A DNA stretch of 64,000 nt from Bacillus sp. BA3 (GCA_002835675.1 PIZR01000007.1:142287-206286), one strand, 5' to 3'; shown: positions 18,256-27,704, counted from the first letter of the stretch. The notes: generated from the letters alone by a model not told the origin. Made by a program: numbers and translations.

Positions 18256-18459
18256 ATGACGAAAAATTTAGGACTGCATGAAACTCTAGAGGCGCACGAA
18301 ATTTTAACTTTCAAGAGTCTTTGTCTAACAAAGTCCTCTACAATGAGCAGTTTAGTGCAGGATACAGAACTACAAAATATTCTATTAAAAGACATGAGCA
18401 CTGGGACACAAGATATTCAAACACTGCAGGAAATTCTGACGAATCGGGGGGAACAGTAA
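18256..18459 (+). CDS. Small spore coat-associated protein, divergent copy
   Basis: A 67-residue paralogue of the gene at 17852 (GLHETLEAHEILTFKSLCL, KDMSTGTQDIQTLQEIL). The start is the ATG at 18256, preceded by TGGAGGG. The stop overlaps the next start (TAATG), so the pair is coupled. Divergent transcription from the adhB-side pair leaves about 190 bases, which must hold both promoters. Confidence 0.78.
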   Translation: MTKNLGLHETLEAHEILTFKSLCLTKSSTMSSLVQDTELQNILLKDMSTGTQDIQTLQEILTNRGEQ

Positions 18460-18758
18460 TGACAAATTTTTTGCAAAATATGGCGGGTATGGGCAACATG
18501 ACTGATCAGGTGATCGCAACGGACTTTTTAATATCCGCAAAATCAGGAATTAGAAATATTGCATTTGCCATTACAGAAACAAAAACACCTGAATTGAAAG
18601 CAGCCTTAAGAGAACAGCTTCGTGTCGCTGTAGAAAGACACGGAGAGATAAGTAACTATATGATTTCAAAAGGTTACTATCATCCACATGATTTAAGTGA
18701 ACAATTACAAGTTGATTTAAATACAGCAAATACAGCCCTAAACCTTCCTCAACAATAA
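18459..18758 (+). CDS. Spore coat protein, CotF-like (divergent copy)
   Basis: A 99-residue CotF-family protein starting at the ATG that overlaps the upstream stop (TAATG). Core motifs match the minus-strand copy: VIATDFLISAKSGIRNIAFA, and RHGEISNYMISKGYYHP. A good ribosome site (GGGGGGAA) precedes it. Together with 17477-18067 it forms a mirror-image arrangement of two coat pairs with adhB on one side only. Confidence 0.82.
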   Translation: MTNFLQNMAGMGNMTDQVIATDFLISAKSGIRNIAFAITETKTPELKAALREQLRVAVERHGEISNYMISKGYYHPHDLSEQLQVDLNTANTALNLPQQ

Positions 18759-18812
18759 AGTCAACTCATGGATGTGAAAACAGACAGATTACACAGAGGT
18801 ACGGGCAAATGG

Positions 18813-18858
18813 AAAAAAAGCAATGAATTTCTCGAACTTGAGATACATTGCTTTTTTT
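18813..18858 (+). terminator. Terminator after the plus-strand coat pair
   Basis: AAAAAGCAATG and CATTGCTTTTT arms with an inner TCTC/GAGA pairing and a following T run. It is symmetric enough to work in both directions. Confidence 0.75.
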
Positions 18859-19033
18859 AGGGGTATATTATAGAAAGTCCTTAGCAAAACAGGGGAAATA
18901 ATGGTAATGTTGATGATCCAATCTATAAGCTGTTGTGTTTTAACTAATTTTACTTCTTTTTTAATAGGGATTAAATCGATTTCTTCATGCCACACTCTCT
19001 GCATTTACGAATATATTTAACCGAACTTTCAAA

Positions 19034-19244
19034 CTAAGTGTTACCGCAATTGTCATAGCGACCACTAACGAGATCAAGATAATCTTCGTAGTCATAAATA
19101 ATTATGGTGTCATATTCCTTTTTTTCCTCTAGTATTTCTTCAGATAGTAAAATCACCCTGTTCAATAGTCCTACGATGATACTCAACACTCAACACTTTA
19201 GGGACTTCATCTAGCTGAGAGTGTACAACGACTATCTTTTCCAT
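19034..19244 (-). pseudogene. Frameshifted small gene of unknown function
   Basis: An ATG at 19244 opens MEKIVVVHSQLDEVPKVLSV and continues to EQGDF, then stops; a one-frame shift near 19150 continues LLSEEILEEKKEYDTIIIYD and on to DNCGNT with a stop at 19034. The joined product would be about 70 residues. I do not recognise it. Sequence 18860-19030 holds no convincing gene. Confidence 0.35.
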
Positions 19245-19288
19245 CTTAGACCCTGGAGAAGATGAGACTTTCCCCCTATGAGTAGATG

Positions 19289-20671
19289 TTATAGACCATG
19301 TTTTTTCATTTTGCGGATTAAGGTCGTATGCGAAACGCCCAATACCTTGGCAGCCTTGCGAATACTCCCTTCCCGCTGAATCATGCTCTCGATTAGATTT
19401 TTCTCCACAGACTTAAATAAGTTACTTTTGGTATCCTCATTTCTTAAGAGTTTTGATAGACTGACTCCCGTATGTTGTTTTGCAATAGGCAAATCCTTCG
19501 GTTCTATTACATCGTTTTTAGTGGTTAGGACAAGTCGCTCTGTAATATTTGACAATTCTCGGATGTTGCCTGGCCAGTGATATGCGCAAAGAATATCCAT
19601 AGCATCCATCGTAAATGATTTATTCTTATTATATTCCTCATTAAAATTTTGGAGAAAATGGCCGATTAACAAGGGGATATCATCCTTTCGTTCCCTCAAT
19701 GCTGGAGTCTGGATAGGGATGACATTCAATCGGTAATATAGGTCTTCCCGAAATTCCCCTCTCAGGACCATAGATTCTAAATCCCTATTGGTCGCTGCCA
19801 CAATTCTTACATTAACCTGAATCACCTTCGTTCCACCGACCCGGGTAAACTGCTGGTCTTGTAGCACACTTAAAAGTTTCGCCTGAAGATATAAGGGGAA
19901 CTCCCCGATTTCATCCAAAAATAAGGTTCCTTGATCAGCAAGTTCAAATAATCCTGGCTTCCCATCCTTTTTTGCACCGGTGAAGGCACCGGTATCATAG
20001 CCAAAGAACTCAGATTCCAAGAGATCCTTAGGGATGGCCCCGCAGTTCACTTTGATGAAGGCTCCGGAATCTTTCCGCTTACTTGTCTCATGAATTTCCC
20101 TAGCCAAGACATCTTTTCCTACTCCAGATTCACCCAACAGAAGTACTGTTGAGTCAGTTGGACCGATATGGTGAATAAGGTCGATAATTTCCTTCATCAT
20201 CCGGTTAGCGGTGATGATTCCCCTTTTGGAATGGTGCTGTCGAAGTGATAAAAGTTCCATATAATATTTTGCTGAAAGCCTCTCTATTTCTTCTACCTTT
20301 TTCTTCATAATTATCTGATCGGTTATATCATGGGTGATGGATAACACCCGATTCAAACGGTTTCCTCCATCAAAGATAGGAATTGCAGTAACCAAGACAG
20401 TCCTTCCGTTCTGATACTGTTGGAAATCGGTCACCGTTTGTTTTTCCTGAATAGCCCTCAATGTGACAGATTCTTTTTGGAAGATTCCACTTTCCACAAT
20501 ATCCCTTATATTCCGCCCAGCATAAGCTTCACGAGGTAAACCACTTAATTTAAGCATGGACTGATTGACCAATAGAATTTTCCCTTCCTGATTCATCGCC
20601 AAAATTCCATCATGAAAATTCTCCACAATTGTCCGATATAATTCTAAATCTGGTATCCTCGTATACTCCAT
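19289..20671 (-). CDS. Sigma-54-dependent transcriptional activator with PAS domain
   Basis: A 460-residue enhancer-binding protein. Residues about 10-125 are a PAS sensor (YRTIVENFHDGILAMNQEGK, IFDGGNRLNRVLSITHDITD). Residues about 165-395 are the AAA+ domain with Walker A GESGVGKD, the sigma-54 contact loop GAFTGAKKDGKPG, Walker B LFLDEIGEF, and ATNRDLESM. The C-terminus is a Fis/TyrR-type helix-turn-helix (SIRKAAKVLGVSHTTLIRKM). GGAGGAG precedes the ATG. It needs RpoN (SigL) to act. I found no convincing -24/-12 promoter in the window, so the target gene is not identified. It is a paralogue of the next gene upstream. Confidence 0.92.
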   Translation of the reverse strand: MEYTRIPDLELYRTIVENFHDGILAMNQEGKILLVNQSMLKLSGLPREAYAGRNIRDIVESGIFQKESVTLRAIQEKQTVTDFQQYQNGRTVLVTAIPIFDGGNRLNRVLSITHDITDQIIMKKKVEEIERLSAKYYMELLSLRQHHSKRGIITANRMMKEIIDLIHHIGPTDSTVLLLGESGVGKDVLAREIHETSKRKDSGAFIKVNCGAIPKDLLESEFFGYDTGAFTGAKKDGKPGLFELADQGTLFLDEIGEFPLYLQAKLLSVLQDQQFTRVGGTKVIQVNVRIVAATNRDLESMVLRGEFREDLYYRLNVIPIQTPALRERKDDIPLLIGHFLQNFNEEYNKNKSFTMDAMDILCAYHWPGNIRELSNITERLVLTTKNDVIEPKDLPIAKQHTGVSLSKLLRNEDTKSNLFKSVEKNLIESMIQREGSIRKAAKVLGVSHTTLIRKMKKHGL

Positions 20672-20868
20672 GTGCTCCTCCTACGATCCAAATTGTATAG
20701 TTATAAACCACATTTCCAGTTACGCTTATGTGTCACCTGTTAACCCTTTCTGAAACGGCTTCTCTATACAGTACAAAAGACATGTACGACAAGCAGAACA
20801 AATATGAATCTCAATATATAACCGGATCCAAAACGAACAATAATTAGAATAGTAATGTACATAGATCT

Positions 20869-22644
20869 TTAGCGTACCGCATTGAGGGTAACCCCAAACT
20901 CTTTCATCTTTTTGAGAACCATTGTATGAGTGACACCTATGGCCTTACCAGCTTTTCGCACTGATCCATATTTTTTCAGGGCTTGGATTAGCGCTTCCTT
21001 TTCCAGATCGACCAGGTTGCCTCCTTCTGCAGGACCGTAACAAGACAGCTTGAGGATTTGCAAGTCTACGTCAGGTTTACCTTCTTGAATCTTCAGTTTA
21101 TTTTCTATCTCGTTACATCCACTTACTATATTTGGAAGATGCTTCAATTTAATGACCTTGGCACGGCAGGTAAGCACTAGTCGTTCCACTATATTGGATA
21201 ACTCCCGAACATTCCCGGGAAATTTATACATTAACAATTGATCCACAACTTCTTTTGATAAGCGTTTTGAATATTGATGTTTCTCATTAAATTTCTTCAA
21301 AAAATAACCAAGTAGCGGAGTAATATCATCCTTTCTTTCCCTTAGTGGCGGAATTATTATTGGTATGATATTCAACCTATAATAGAGATCTAGCCGAAAT
21401 GTTCCTTCCTCCACCATTCTTTCCAAGTTTCGATTGGTTGCAGCAATAACCCTTACATTAATTTTAATTGTTTGTGTTCCTCCAACTCGGATAAGTTCCT
21501 GTTCCTGAAGAACCCGCAGGAATTTTACCTGCATGTCTAATGGCAACTCCCCAATTTCGTCAAGGAAAAGAGTTCCGTTATTGGCCAATTCAAAAATACC
21601 CTGCTTACCTGCCTTTTTTGCCCCTGTAAAAGCACCCTGATCATATCCGAACAACTCTGCCTCTAATAGATTAGGAGGAATCGCTCCACAGTTTACTTTC
21701 ACGAATAATCCTTTTTCAAAACGCAAGCTGTTTTCATGTAGCACTTTGCCAATGACCTCTTTCCCAACTCCAGATTCCCCCAGCAATAATATAGTAGAAT
21801 CGGATGATGCAACATGATAGACAAGATCAAGGACATCTAGCATTTCTTGGCTATAGGCTATCACTTCTCCTGAACTTTTTATATTTTGAATGCGCACCTG
21901 TTTGAGTTCGGTTGGGTAGCGCGAAGGTAAATTCTTGGATTCAGCAAGTTGCTCTTGAAGTCTAGTTAAGTCCGAGACGTCCCTGACGTTTGCCAGAACC
22001 CGGATCAATTCTCCTTTTTGGTTGCAAACCGGCGTAGCTGTAACCAGAGTATATATTCCAGTATTTTTATACTTCTGAACATTTGTATATGATCTTCCTG
22101 ATTGTAGCGTCTTCATCACCACAGAATCGTTCAGAAATAGGCCTTTATCCACCATATCGTTCATGTGCGCCCCGACCATTACCTCCTTGTTCAGTAAAGT
22201 GATCTGTTCAAACTCCTTATTGATATGCAGAATATAACCTGTCTCATCTGTTATCAATATTCCATCATAAGAATTGTCTATAACGAGCATCAACTTATTT
22301 AATTCATCCTGCAGGCAACGATGAATCTCATTCCATTTGATACTGCCGTAATAAATTCCATCCTTTACAACAGGAATAATTTGTTGGGTGTTGGAACACG
22401 GTAAGCCGTAAATCACTTCCGTCCCGTCGACTGAAACACAGTCTTTATCAATGTACTCTTGGACGATTCGGTTTAAATCAGTATTTAGTAAATCCCTTGC
22501 ATGAATTATTCCTATGAAATTTTGACCCGACAAAACAGGAATCTCATTTAATTGTGAAGACTTCATGTATTCAGCCGCTTTCCAGATAGGATCTGCACTT
22601 TGAACGACAGGAACATTTTGTTCAATACGATCTAACCAGTTCAT
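20869..22644 (-). CDS. Sigma-54-dependent transcriptional activator with CBS and PAS domains
   Basis: A 591-residue enhancer-binding protein. The N-terminus (about 1-110) is a CBS pair (QSADPIWKAAEYMKSSQLNE, FIGIIHARDLL), then a PAS domain (about 115-225), then AAA+ (about 265-490) with GESGVGKEV, GAFTGAKKAGKQG and LFLDEIGELPL, and a Fis-type HTH at the end (SVRKAGKAIGVTHTMVLKKM). CBS pairs bind adenosyl ligands, so it may couple promoter activation to energy state. The ATG at 22644 has AAGGTGA 6 bases ahead and is preferred to the GTG at 22653. It lies upstream of its paralogue, with a 197-base gap. Its target is unknown. Confidence 0.92.
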   Translation of the reverse strand: MNWLDRIEQNVPVVQSADPIWKAAEYMKSSQLNEIPVLSGQNFIGIIHARDLLNTDLNRIVQEYIDKDCVSVDGTEVIYGLPCSNTQQIIPVVKDGIYYGSIKWNEIHRCLQDELNKLMLVIDNSYDGILITDETGYILHINKEFEQITLLNKEVMVGAHMNDMVDKGLFLNDSVVMKTLQSGRSYTNVQKYKNTGIYTLVTATPVCNQKGELIRVLANVRDVSDLTRLQEQLAESKNLPSRYPTELKQVRIQNIKSSGEVIAYSQEMLDVLDLVYHVASSDSTILLLGESGVGKEVIGKVLHENSLRFEKGLFVKVNCGAIPPNLLEAELFGYDQGAFTGAKKAGKQGIFELANNGTLFLDEIGELPLDMQVKFLRVLQEQELIRVGGTQTIKINVRVIAATNRNLERMVEEGTFRLDLYYRLNIIPIIIPPLRERKDDITPLLGYFLKKFNEKHQYSKRLSKEVVDQLLMYKFPGNVRELSNIVERLVLTCRAKVIKLKHLPNIVSGCNEIENKLKIQEGKPDVDLQILKLSCYGPAEGGNLVDLEKEALIQALKKYGSVRKAGKAIGVTHTMVLKKMKEFGVTLNAVR

Positions 22645-22958
22645 GTATATCACCTTTTTTCATTCTTTTCGAACAGATTATGATATTTGGAATTGTTTCT
22701 TGTTAAACAGATGTGTAGAAATGAAGCTCTTTTATATGAGGACGGATATGAAAATTAACCTAATAAACACCATCGTGAATATTATCAGTAGAGTAAACAA
22801 CCTCTTAAAACAATAATATTATTACTCTTCAAATAGGTATAACTGTATATCATTCGATAGTTCATTGGTCAACTAAGGATAGAAGATTTTTCTTTTTGAT
22901 TATTTTAAATATCCAAAGGTGTAAGTCCCTGTAAGAAAGTCAAAAGGAACAAAAAAAA

Positions 22959-22998
22959 AGATTGTAGAGAGAGTAATACCACGCTTTCTCTACAATCT
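22959..22998 (-). terminator. Strong terminator of the molybdenum hydroxylase operon
   Basis: Perfect 12-base arms AGATTGTAGAGA and TCTCTACAATCT; on the minus strand nine T follow. It ends the operon whose last gene is the enoyl-CoA hydratase at 23055. Confidence 0.85.
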
Positions 22999-23054
22999 GG
23001 GAAAGAACGGATTCAGGGGTTTCTCAACACCTCAGTTGACTTACTATCCATTAT

Positions 23055-23846
23055 TTACTTTCCTTTAAAAATAGGTTTTCTCTTTTCGACGAACGCATCT
23101 ACGCCTTCTTTAAAGTCTTCTGTTGTGCGAAGGAGGCCGTAGGCTTTCCCTTCCATTTTCAATCCGACTCCCAGCGGACTTTCTTCAGAAGCGTTCAACA
23201 CTTCTTTTGCAACACGCTGAGCAAGCGGAGAAAATTGAACAAGCTCCTCAACTAACGAATCCACTGTTTGTTGAAGGTCCCCTTTGGACACTACTTGTGT
23301 TAATAGACCCCATTGATACGCTTCATTTGCAGGAATTTTTCTGGCACGCATGATCATGTCCTTTGCTCTTGTTAAGCCCACAATCTTTGCAATTCTCTGT
23401 GTACCTCCACTCCCAGGAATCATTCCTAGGTTCATTTCCGGAAGGGCAAGCAGGGTATCTTCCCGTGCAATCCTGAAATCACAGGCCATCGCAAGTTCTA
23501 GGCCTACACCGAACGTATACCCCTGCAGCTGAGCGATGACAGGTTTTGGAGAGCGTTCAGGAGCAGCCACGTTTTCGGCTAAATGGGAAAGCTTTTCTTG
23601 ATGGGTCGCCATAAATTCCGGGATGCTTCCTCCTGCACTGAAGCATACATCTCCTGCTCCTTTGAGAATAATGACACGCACTTCATCATCTTGATTCAAA
23701 CCATCAAAAATCTCTGTCAGCTGTTCTCTGCCGAGCATACTGATATAATTCATTTTCTCTGGACGATCAAACACGATTGTTGCCGTTTGTTTTTCTGCAT
23801 TTTTCTCTACCCGAATATGGTCATACGTTTGCTCTGTTATAGTCAT
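23055..23846 (-). CDS. Enoyl-CoA hydratase/isomerase family protein, copy 1
   Basis: A 263-residue crotonase-fold enzyme expected to hydrate, isomerise or cleave an enoyl-CoA. The oxyanion-hole segments are FSAGGSIPEF and the glycine-rich TFGVGLELAMACD. The first catalytic Glu is E137 (LALPEMNLG); at the position of the second Glu of classic hydratases there is Asp163 (RAKDM), so the reaction may not be a plain hydration. The protein differs from the copy at 41696 in only two residues near the C-terminus (PIFKGK against PVFTGK). It lies 22 bases downstream of the small hydroxylase subunit gene and is followed by a terminator. In the other copy the same gene directly follows a CoA ligase. Confidence 0.9.
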   Translation of the reverse strand: MTITEQTYDHIRVEKNAEKQTATIVFDRPEKMNYISMLGREQLTEIFDGLNQDDEVRVIILKGAGDVCFSAGGSIPEFMATHQEKLSHLAENVAAPERSPKPVIAQLQGYTFGVGLELAMACDFRIAREDTLLALPEMNLGMIPGSGGTQRIAKIVGLTRAKDMIMRARKIPANEAYQWGLLTQVVSKGDLQQTVDSLVEELVQFSPLAQRVAKEVLNASEESPLGVGLKMEGKAYGLLRTTEDFKEGVDAFVEKRKPIFKGK

Positions 23847-23869
23847 ATGTTATTTCCCCTTTTCTATTT
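23074..23869. repeat. 796-bp duplicated segment, copy 1 of the hydratase gene
   Basis: Matches 41715-42510 over 796 bases with, by my reading, five mismatches and no gap. It runs from 20 bases before the stop codon to just past the ribosome site; both flanks diverge at once. All mismatches inside the shared coding part are silent. Confidence 0.9.
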
Positions 23870-24353
23870 AAGATGAAATCGCTGTTTTTTTATTTACAAT
23901 CGTTTTCTCGATGGCATTAATGATACCGTCATATCCCGTGCAGCGGCATAAGTGGCCAGAAAGCATTTCTTTGATTTCCTTGGTAGAGGGATCTGGCTTT
24001 TTTTCAAGATAATCTGTTGTAGACATTAAGATACCTGGTGTACAAAATCCACATTGAAGACCGTGGCATTCGACAAAGTTTTTCTGTAGATCTGTCAACT
24101 CACCATTATTTGCTAACCCTTCAACGGTTTTAATTTCGTCCCCATCTATTTGTACAGCAAACATGAGACAACTTCTCACAGCTGTGCCATTTACGTGTAC
24201 GGTACAAGCACCACAAACACCGTGTTCACATCCAACATGTGTTCCAGTCAGTCCGCATACATCTCGGATAAAATCACTTAATAGCATTCGTGATTCCACT
24301 TCTTCTTGATAGACTTTGCCATTAATAGTTACTTCCACTTGATGACGTCCCAT
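23868..24353 (-). CDS. Molybdenum hydroxylase small subunit, two [2Fe-2S] clusters (CoxS-like)
   Basis: A 161-residue iron-sulfur subunit of the xanthine dehydrogenase / CO dehydrogenase family. The N-terminal plant-type cluster is in GCEHGVCGACTVHVNG with a further Cys in VRSCLMFA; the second cluster is in QCGFCTPGILMS and GHLCRCTGYDGI. It passes electrons from the molybdenum site to FAD. The start at 24353 (MGRHQVEVTING) has AAGGAGG 7 bases ahead and lies 4 bases past the FAD-subunit stop; an in-frame start at 24377 would overlap that gene. It is coexpressed with the FAD and Mo subunits upstream. Confidence 0.93.
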   Translation of the reverse strand: MGRHQVEVTINGKVYQEEVESRMLLSDFIRDVCGLTGTHVGCEHGVCGACTVHVNGTAVRSCLMFAVQIDGDEIKTVEGLANNGELTDLQKNFVECHGLQCGFCTPGILMSTTDYLEKKPDPSTKEIKEMLSGHLCRCTGYDGIINAIEKTIVNKKTAISS

Positions 24354-24357
24354 TTCT

Positions 24358-25233
24358 CTACCTCCTTGCCCTTTCAAAGGCTTGTGTTAACGTACGCTTC
24401 GTTAAAACTTTAGCAAGATGTGTACGATACTCTGCTGAAGCATGAAGATCTGATTCGGGCTCAACTGCTAATTCTACACTTTCAACTATTTTTCCTAGCA
24501 AAGAATCGGACAGTGTTTCCCCTATCATGAAGTCTTCTGCATCCTCTATTAACAAAGGAATGGCCTCAACTCCGCCAAGGGCTAATCTTATGGATGAAAT
24601 CTTGTCATGATCATCAACTGTCATATAGCAAGAAGCAGCAACTAACGCGAAGTCCCCATGCCTCCTGGCAATTTCCTGAAACGAATACCCTCGTCTACCT
24701 CCAATGATTGGAATATTAATCTCCGTTAAGATTTCTGTAGGCATAATATCTGTCGTCAAATAAGTAACAAAGAAATCTTCTGCACTAACGTTTCGAACCT
24801 CATCCTTTGATGCAATTTGCACTGAACCGTTCAGTGTTAGCAAGGCAAGCGGGAGCTCGGCACTTGGATCGGCATGAACAATGCTTCCGCCTATAGTTCC
24901 CCTATTCCTTGTTTGCACATGTCCAATTTGGGTAATTGCGTCGGTTAATAGACCGCAGGTATTGGCTACCATTTCAGATTCTTCTACTTTACTTTGTCTT
25001 GTTAAAGTGCCTATTTGTAGTAGATTTTGATTTTCATCATTTTTAATATAATCTAGTTCTGTTAAGCCATTAATATCAATTAAGCACTTGGGTGAGGCAA
25101 GTCGCATATTCATAATGGGAACTAAGCTTTGCCCACCGGCAATGATCTTTCCATCTTCACCGGCTTCTTCTAAAAGATTCAATGCTTCATTTAGTGTGGT
25201 AGGTTTATAGTAATCAAACTTTGGTGGTTTCAT
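24358..25233 (-). CDS. Molybdenum hydroxylase medium subunit, FAD-binding (CoxM-like)
   Basis: A 291-residue FAD subunit. The FAD loops are AGGQSLVPIMNMRL and TRNRGTIGGSIVHADPSAEL. The C-terminal domain includes GGRRGYSFQEIARRHGDFAL. It has none of the extra [4Fe-4S]-binding insertion that marks 4-hydroxybenzoyl-CoA reductase beta subunits, which argues against that enzyme despite the CoA ligases nearby. GGGGAGGGG precedes the ATG. It is the middle gene of the large-medium-small order used by many bacterial molybdenum hydroxylases. Confidence 0.92.
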   Translation of the reverse strand: MKPPKFDYYKPTTLNEALNLLEEAGEDGKIIAGGQSLVPIMNMRLASPKCLIDINGLTELDYIKNDENQNLLQIGTLTRQSKVEESEMVANTCGLLTDAITQIGHVQTRNRGTIGGSIVHADPSAELPLALLTLNGSVQIASKDEVRNVSAEDFFVTYLTTDIMPTEILTEINIPIIGGRRGYSFQEIARRHGDFALVAASCYMTVDDHDKISSIRLALGGVEAIPLLIEDAEDFMIGETLSDSLLGKIVESVELAVEPESDLHASAEYRTHLAKVLTKRTLTQAFERARR

Positions 25234-25283
25234 AATTCCCCTCCCCTTCGGTAATCCTATTTTATGAGATTCAGAATATTTGT

Positions 25284-27704
25284 TTAAGGAGCTGTCACTT
25301 TTTCCTTTGCCTCACTGAGTAACTTCCAAATGCGATTAGGACTTAATGGTAGCTCATCGATCATAATATCTAAATGGGCTAAGGCATCACTTACGGCATT
25401 GGCAATCGCCACCGGTGCACTCATGGTATTCCCTTCACCCAAGCCTTTGGCTCCTAAAGGAGTAAGAGGGGACGGAGACTCCGTATGTTTAATCGTTACA
25501 TTAGGGATTTCCGGAGCAGTTGGGCATAAATAATCCATAAATGACCCCGTTAAGAACTGTCCATTCTTGTCATAAGCTAATTCCTCGTATAAAGCGCCAC
25601 CAACACCATGAGCCAGACCACCCATGATTTGTCCATCAGCAATCAACGGATTTAAAAGCTTTCCAGCATCATGAACGGTGAAATAATCTATTATTTTCAC
25701 TTCTGCTGTATCCGGATCAATTTCCACGGTCACCATATCCGCAACAAATCCGTATGTGACAGAGGAATTGATCAGGTCGTTATCATCCGGTGGTTCTGCA
25801 GCCTGAGGTGTATAATAATGAGTTTCATAGATTCCTGGTTCCATTCCTTCAGGTAATGCAAGCGGATTCCAATGTGCTAGACCTGCAAGGCGCTTGATAG
25901 GAAACTTTTTAGCAGGATTATCCCTTACGTAAATGAAACCCTCTCCCAGCTCGAGTTCAGTGACATCTACACCAAGTTGAGAGGCAGTAATGTTAAAAAG
26001 TTTGTTCCTTACCTTTTGGGCTGCATAATAAATAGCGCTTGAACCTAACGAGGCAAACCGACTTGAATAGCTTCCTGAAGCGATGGACCAAGGACTAGTC
26101 GCTGTATCAAGTTCAGCGATTATATTTATTTGTTCCCTTGGTATCCCTAAAACTTCAGATACAATTTGGGCTGCCACAGTTTCGTGTCCTTGACCTGTTG
26201 GTGCAGTGCTAATTCTCACGTTTACACTTCCTAACGGATCCATTGAAACAGTAGCCGCTTCTGATGCACCTGACTTCGGTAAGGATTTCGCTCTTTCTTC
26301 TGGTGTTAAGGCAACCGTGATATATCCCATATTTGATCCGGATGGTTCGACGATACATGCAAGGCCGACGCCTAAAATTTTTCCGTTTTTACGCGCTTCT
26401 GCTTGTTTTTTTCTAAAGTTCTCATATTTCCCCGTTAAAAGGGCGAGTTCAAATGAATTCTCATAATCCCCACTGTCGTAAATTCCACCCGATGCTGTTG
26501 TGAATGGAAATTGTTGTTTTTTAATCAGGTTTTTTCTAATCACTTCAGAGTGGTCCAAAGAAAGTTCTTTTGCAATAAGCTGCATAATTCTTTCGAGGGC
26601 AAAGTACTGCTCCTGTCCCCCGTAACCACGGATTAACCCGGTAGGTGACTTGTTTGTCATGACTGCAAACGCTTCAATATTTAAATTTGGTATATCGTAT
26701 GCCCCGGTTGAGTTGGCATGGTTACGGTATAAGCAGGCTGGTTCTGGTGCGCGAATATAAGCACCAACATTATCCATCAATTTCATTCTTAAACCGGTGA
26801 CCTTGCCATCATTTTTGACGGCGGCTTCAATGTAGGTCACGCGATCTGTTCCGCTCGCACTTGATGAAAGATGTTCCTGTCGATCTTCTATCCATTTAAC
26901 TGGACAGCCGAGAAGTTTACTTGTGATGGAACAAAGAACGATATATGGGAAAAGCCCTGCCTTTATTCCATAACTTCCCCCAATATCCTTTGGAATGATC
27001 AGTCTTAATTTATTGCTGGGGACTTGTAAGGATTGAGCCATGATTGCCTGAATAATAAAGGGTCCATGAAAATTAGCATGAACATTATACTGATTATGAG
27101 CAGAATCATAGTTTGCAACCACACCATATGTTTCAACAGGGGTAGCCGTATATTTCGGAAACTTATATTTATGCTTGACGATATGATCTGCTTCTTTAAA
27201 GGCTTTGTCTACATCTCCATAATGGAATTGACGATGATTGGCGATATTCGACCCAACATTTTCATGTAAGATCGGTGCATCCTCTTGTACCGTTTTCTCA
27301 ATATCTACAATGGCTGGTAACTGTTTATAAGAAACTTTAATCTTTTCCATTGCGTCTTCGGCAGTATAACGATCCTTGGCAACTACAATGGCAACAGGTT
27401 CTCCAACATACCTCACCTTTTCGATGGCAAGAGGAAAATACTTAACTGGTGCCGTAACCCCAACACTAAATGGTTTTACATGGTCTTTTATGTCTTGACC
27501 GGTTACTACTCCCTTTACTCCCTGCATTTTTACCGCTTCGGTTGCGTCTATGGATATTATATAAGCATGAGGATGTGGACTACGTAAAATTGCCGCATAG
27601 CCTGTATTTGTTGTGTTACCAAGATCATCAATATAAGTTCCTTGACCGGTTAGTAGCCGTTTGTCCTCCACCCTCGTAGCAGACTTACCTATTACCTTTG
27701 TCAT
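25284..27704 (-). CDS. Molybdenum hydroxylase large subunit (CoxL/XdhA-like, not CO dehydrogenase)
   Basis: An 806-residue molybdopterin cytosine dinucleotide subunit. N-terminal: GKSATRVEDKRLLTGQGTY and the LRSPHPHAYI segment. The active-site loop reads GLIRGYGGQEQYFALERIM, unlike the AYxCSFR loop of form I CO dehydrogenase or the AYRGAGR loop of form II, so CO oxidation is not supported. The catalytic Glu is in GAKGLGEGNTMSAP near the C-terminus. The start at 27704 has GGGGGG a few bases ahead; an in-frame TTG at 27710 is less likely. It probably hydroxylates an aromatic, heteroaromatic or acyl substrate. Substrate is unknown. Confidence 0.9.
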   Translation of the reverse strand: MTKVIGKSATRVEDKRLLTGQGTYIDDLGNTTNTGYAAILRSPHPHAYIISIDATEAVKMQGVKGVVTGQDIKDHVKPFSVGVTAPVKYFPLAIEKVRYVGEPVAIVVAKDRYTAEDAMEKIKVSYKQLPAIVDIEKTVQEDAPILHENVGSNIANHRQFHYGDVDKAFKEADHIVKHKYKFPKYTATPVETYGVVANYDSAHNQYNVHANFHGPFIIQAIMAQSLQVPSNKLRLIIPKDIGGSYGIKAGLFPYIVLCSITSKLLGCPVKWIEDRQEHLSSSASGTDRVTYIEAAVKNDGKVTGLRMKLMDNVGAYIRAPEPACLYRNHANSTGAYDIPNLNIEAFAVMTNKSPTGLIRGYGGQEQYFALERIMQLIAKELSLDHSEVIRKNLIKKQQFPFTTASGGIYDSGDYENSFELALLTGKYENFRKKQAEARKNGKILGVGLACIVEPSGSNMGYITVALTPEERAKSLPKSGASEAATVSMDPLGSVNVRISTAPTGQGHETVAAQIVSEVLGIPREQINIIAELDTATSPWSIASGSYSSRFASLGSSAIYYAAQKVRNKLFNITASQLGVDVTELELGEGFIYVRDNPAKKFPIKRLAGLAHWNPLALPEGMEPGIYETHYYTPQAAEPPDDNDLINSSVTYGFVADMVTVEIDPDTAEVKIIDYFTVHDAGKLLNPLIADGQIMGGLAHGVGGALYEELAYDKNGQFLTGSFMDYLCPTAPEIPNVTIKHTESPSPLTPLGAKGLGEGNTMSAPVAIANAVSDALAHLDIMIDELPLSPNRIWKLLSEAKEKVTAP

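Noticed and set aside
18789..19004. 71-codon minus-strand frame after the coat genes
   Set aside because: It includes the terminator stem at 18813-18858 and resembles no protein family.
24358..25233. 4-hydroxybenzoyl-CoA reductase beta subunit
   Set aside because: Nearby CoA ligases suggest it, but the protein has normal FAD-subunit length and lacks the cysteine-rich [4Fe-4S] insertion.
25284..27704. Carbon monoxide dehydrogenase large subunit
   Set aside because: The general family fits, and a coxG-like gene is present, but the active-site loop is GYGGQEQ, not that of form I or II CO dehydrogenase.
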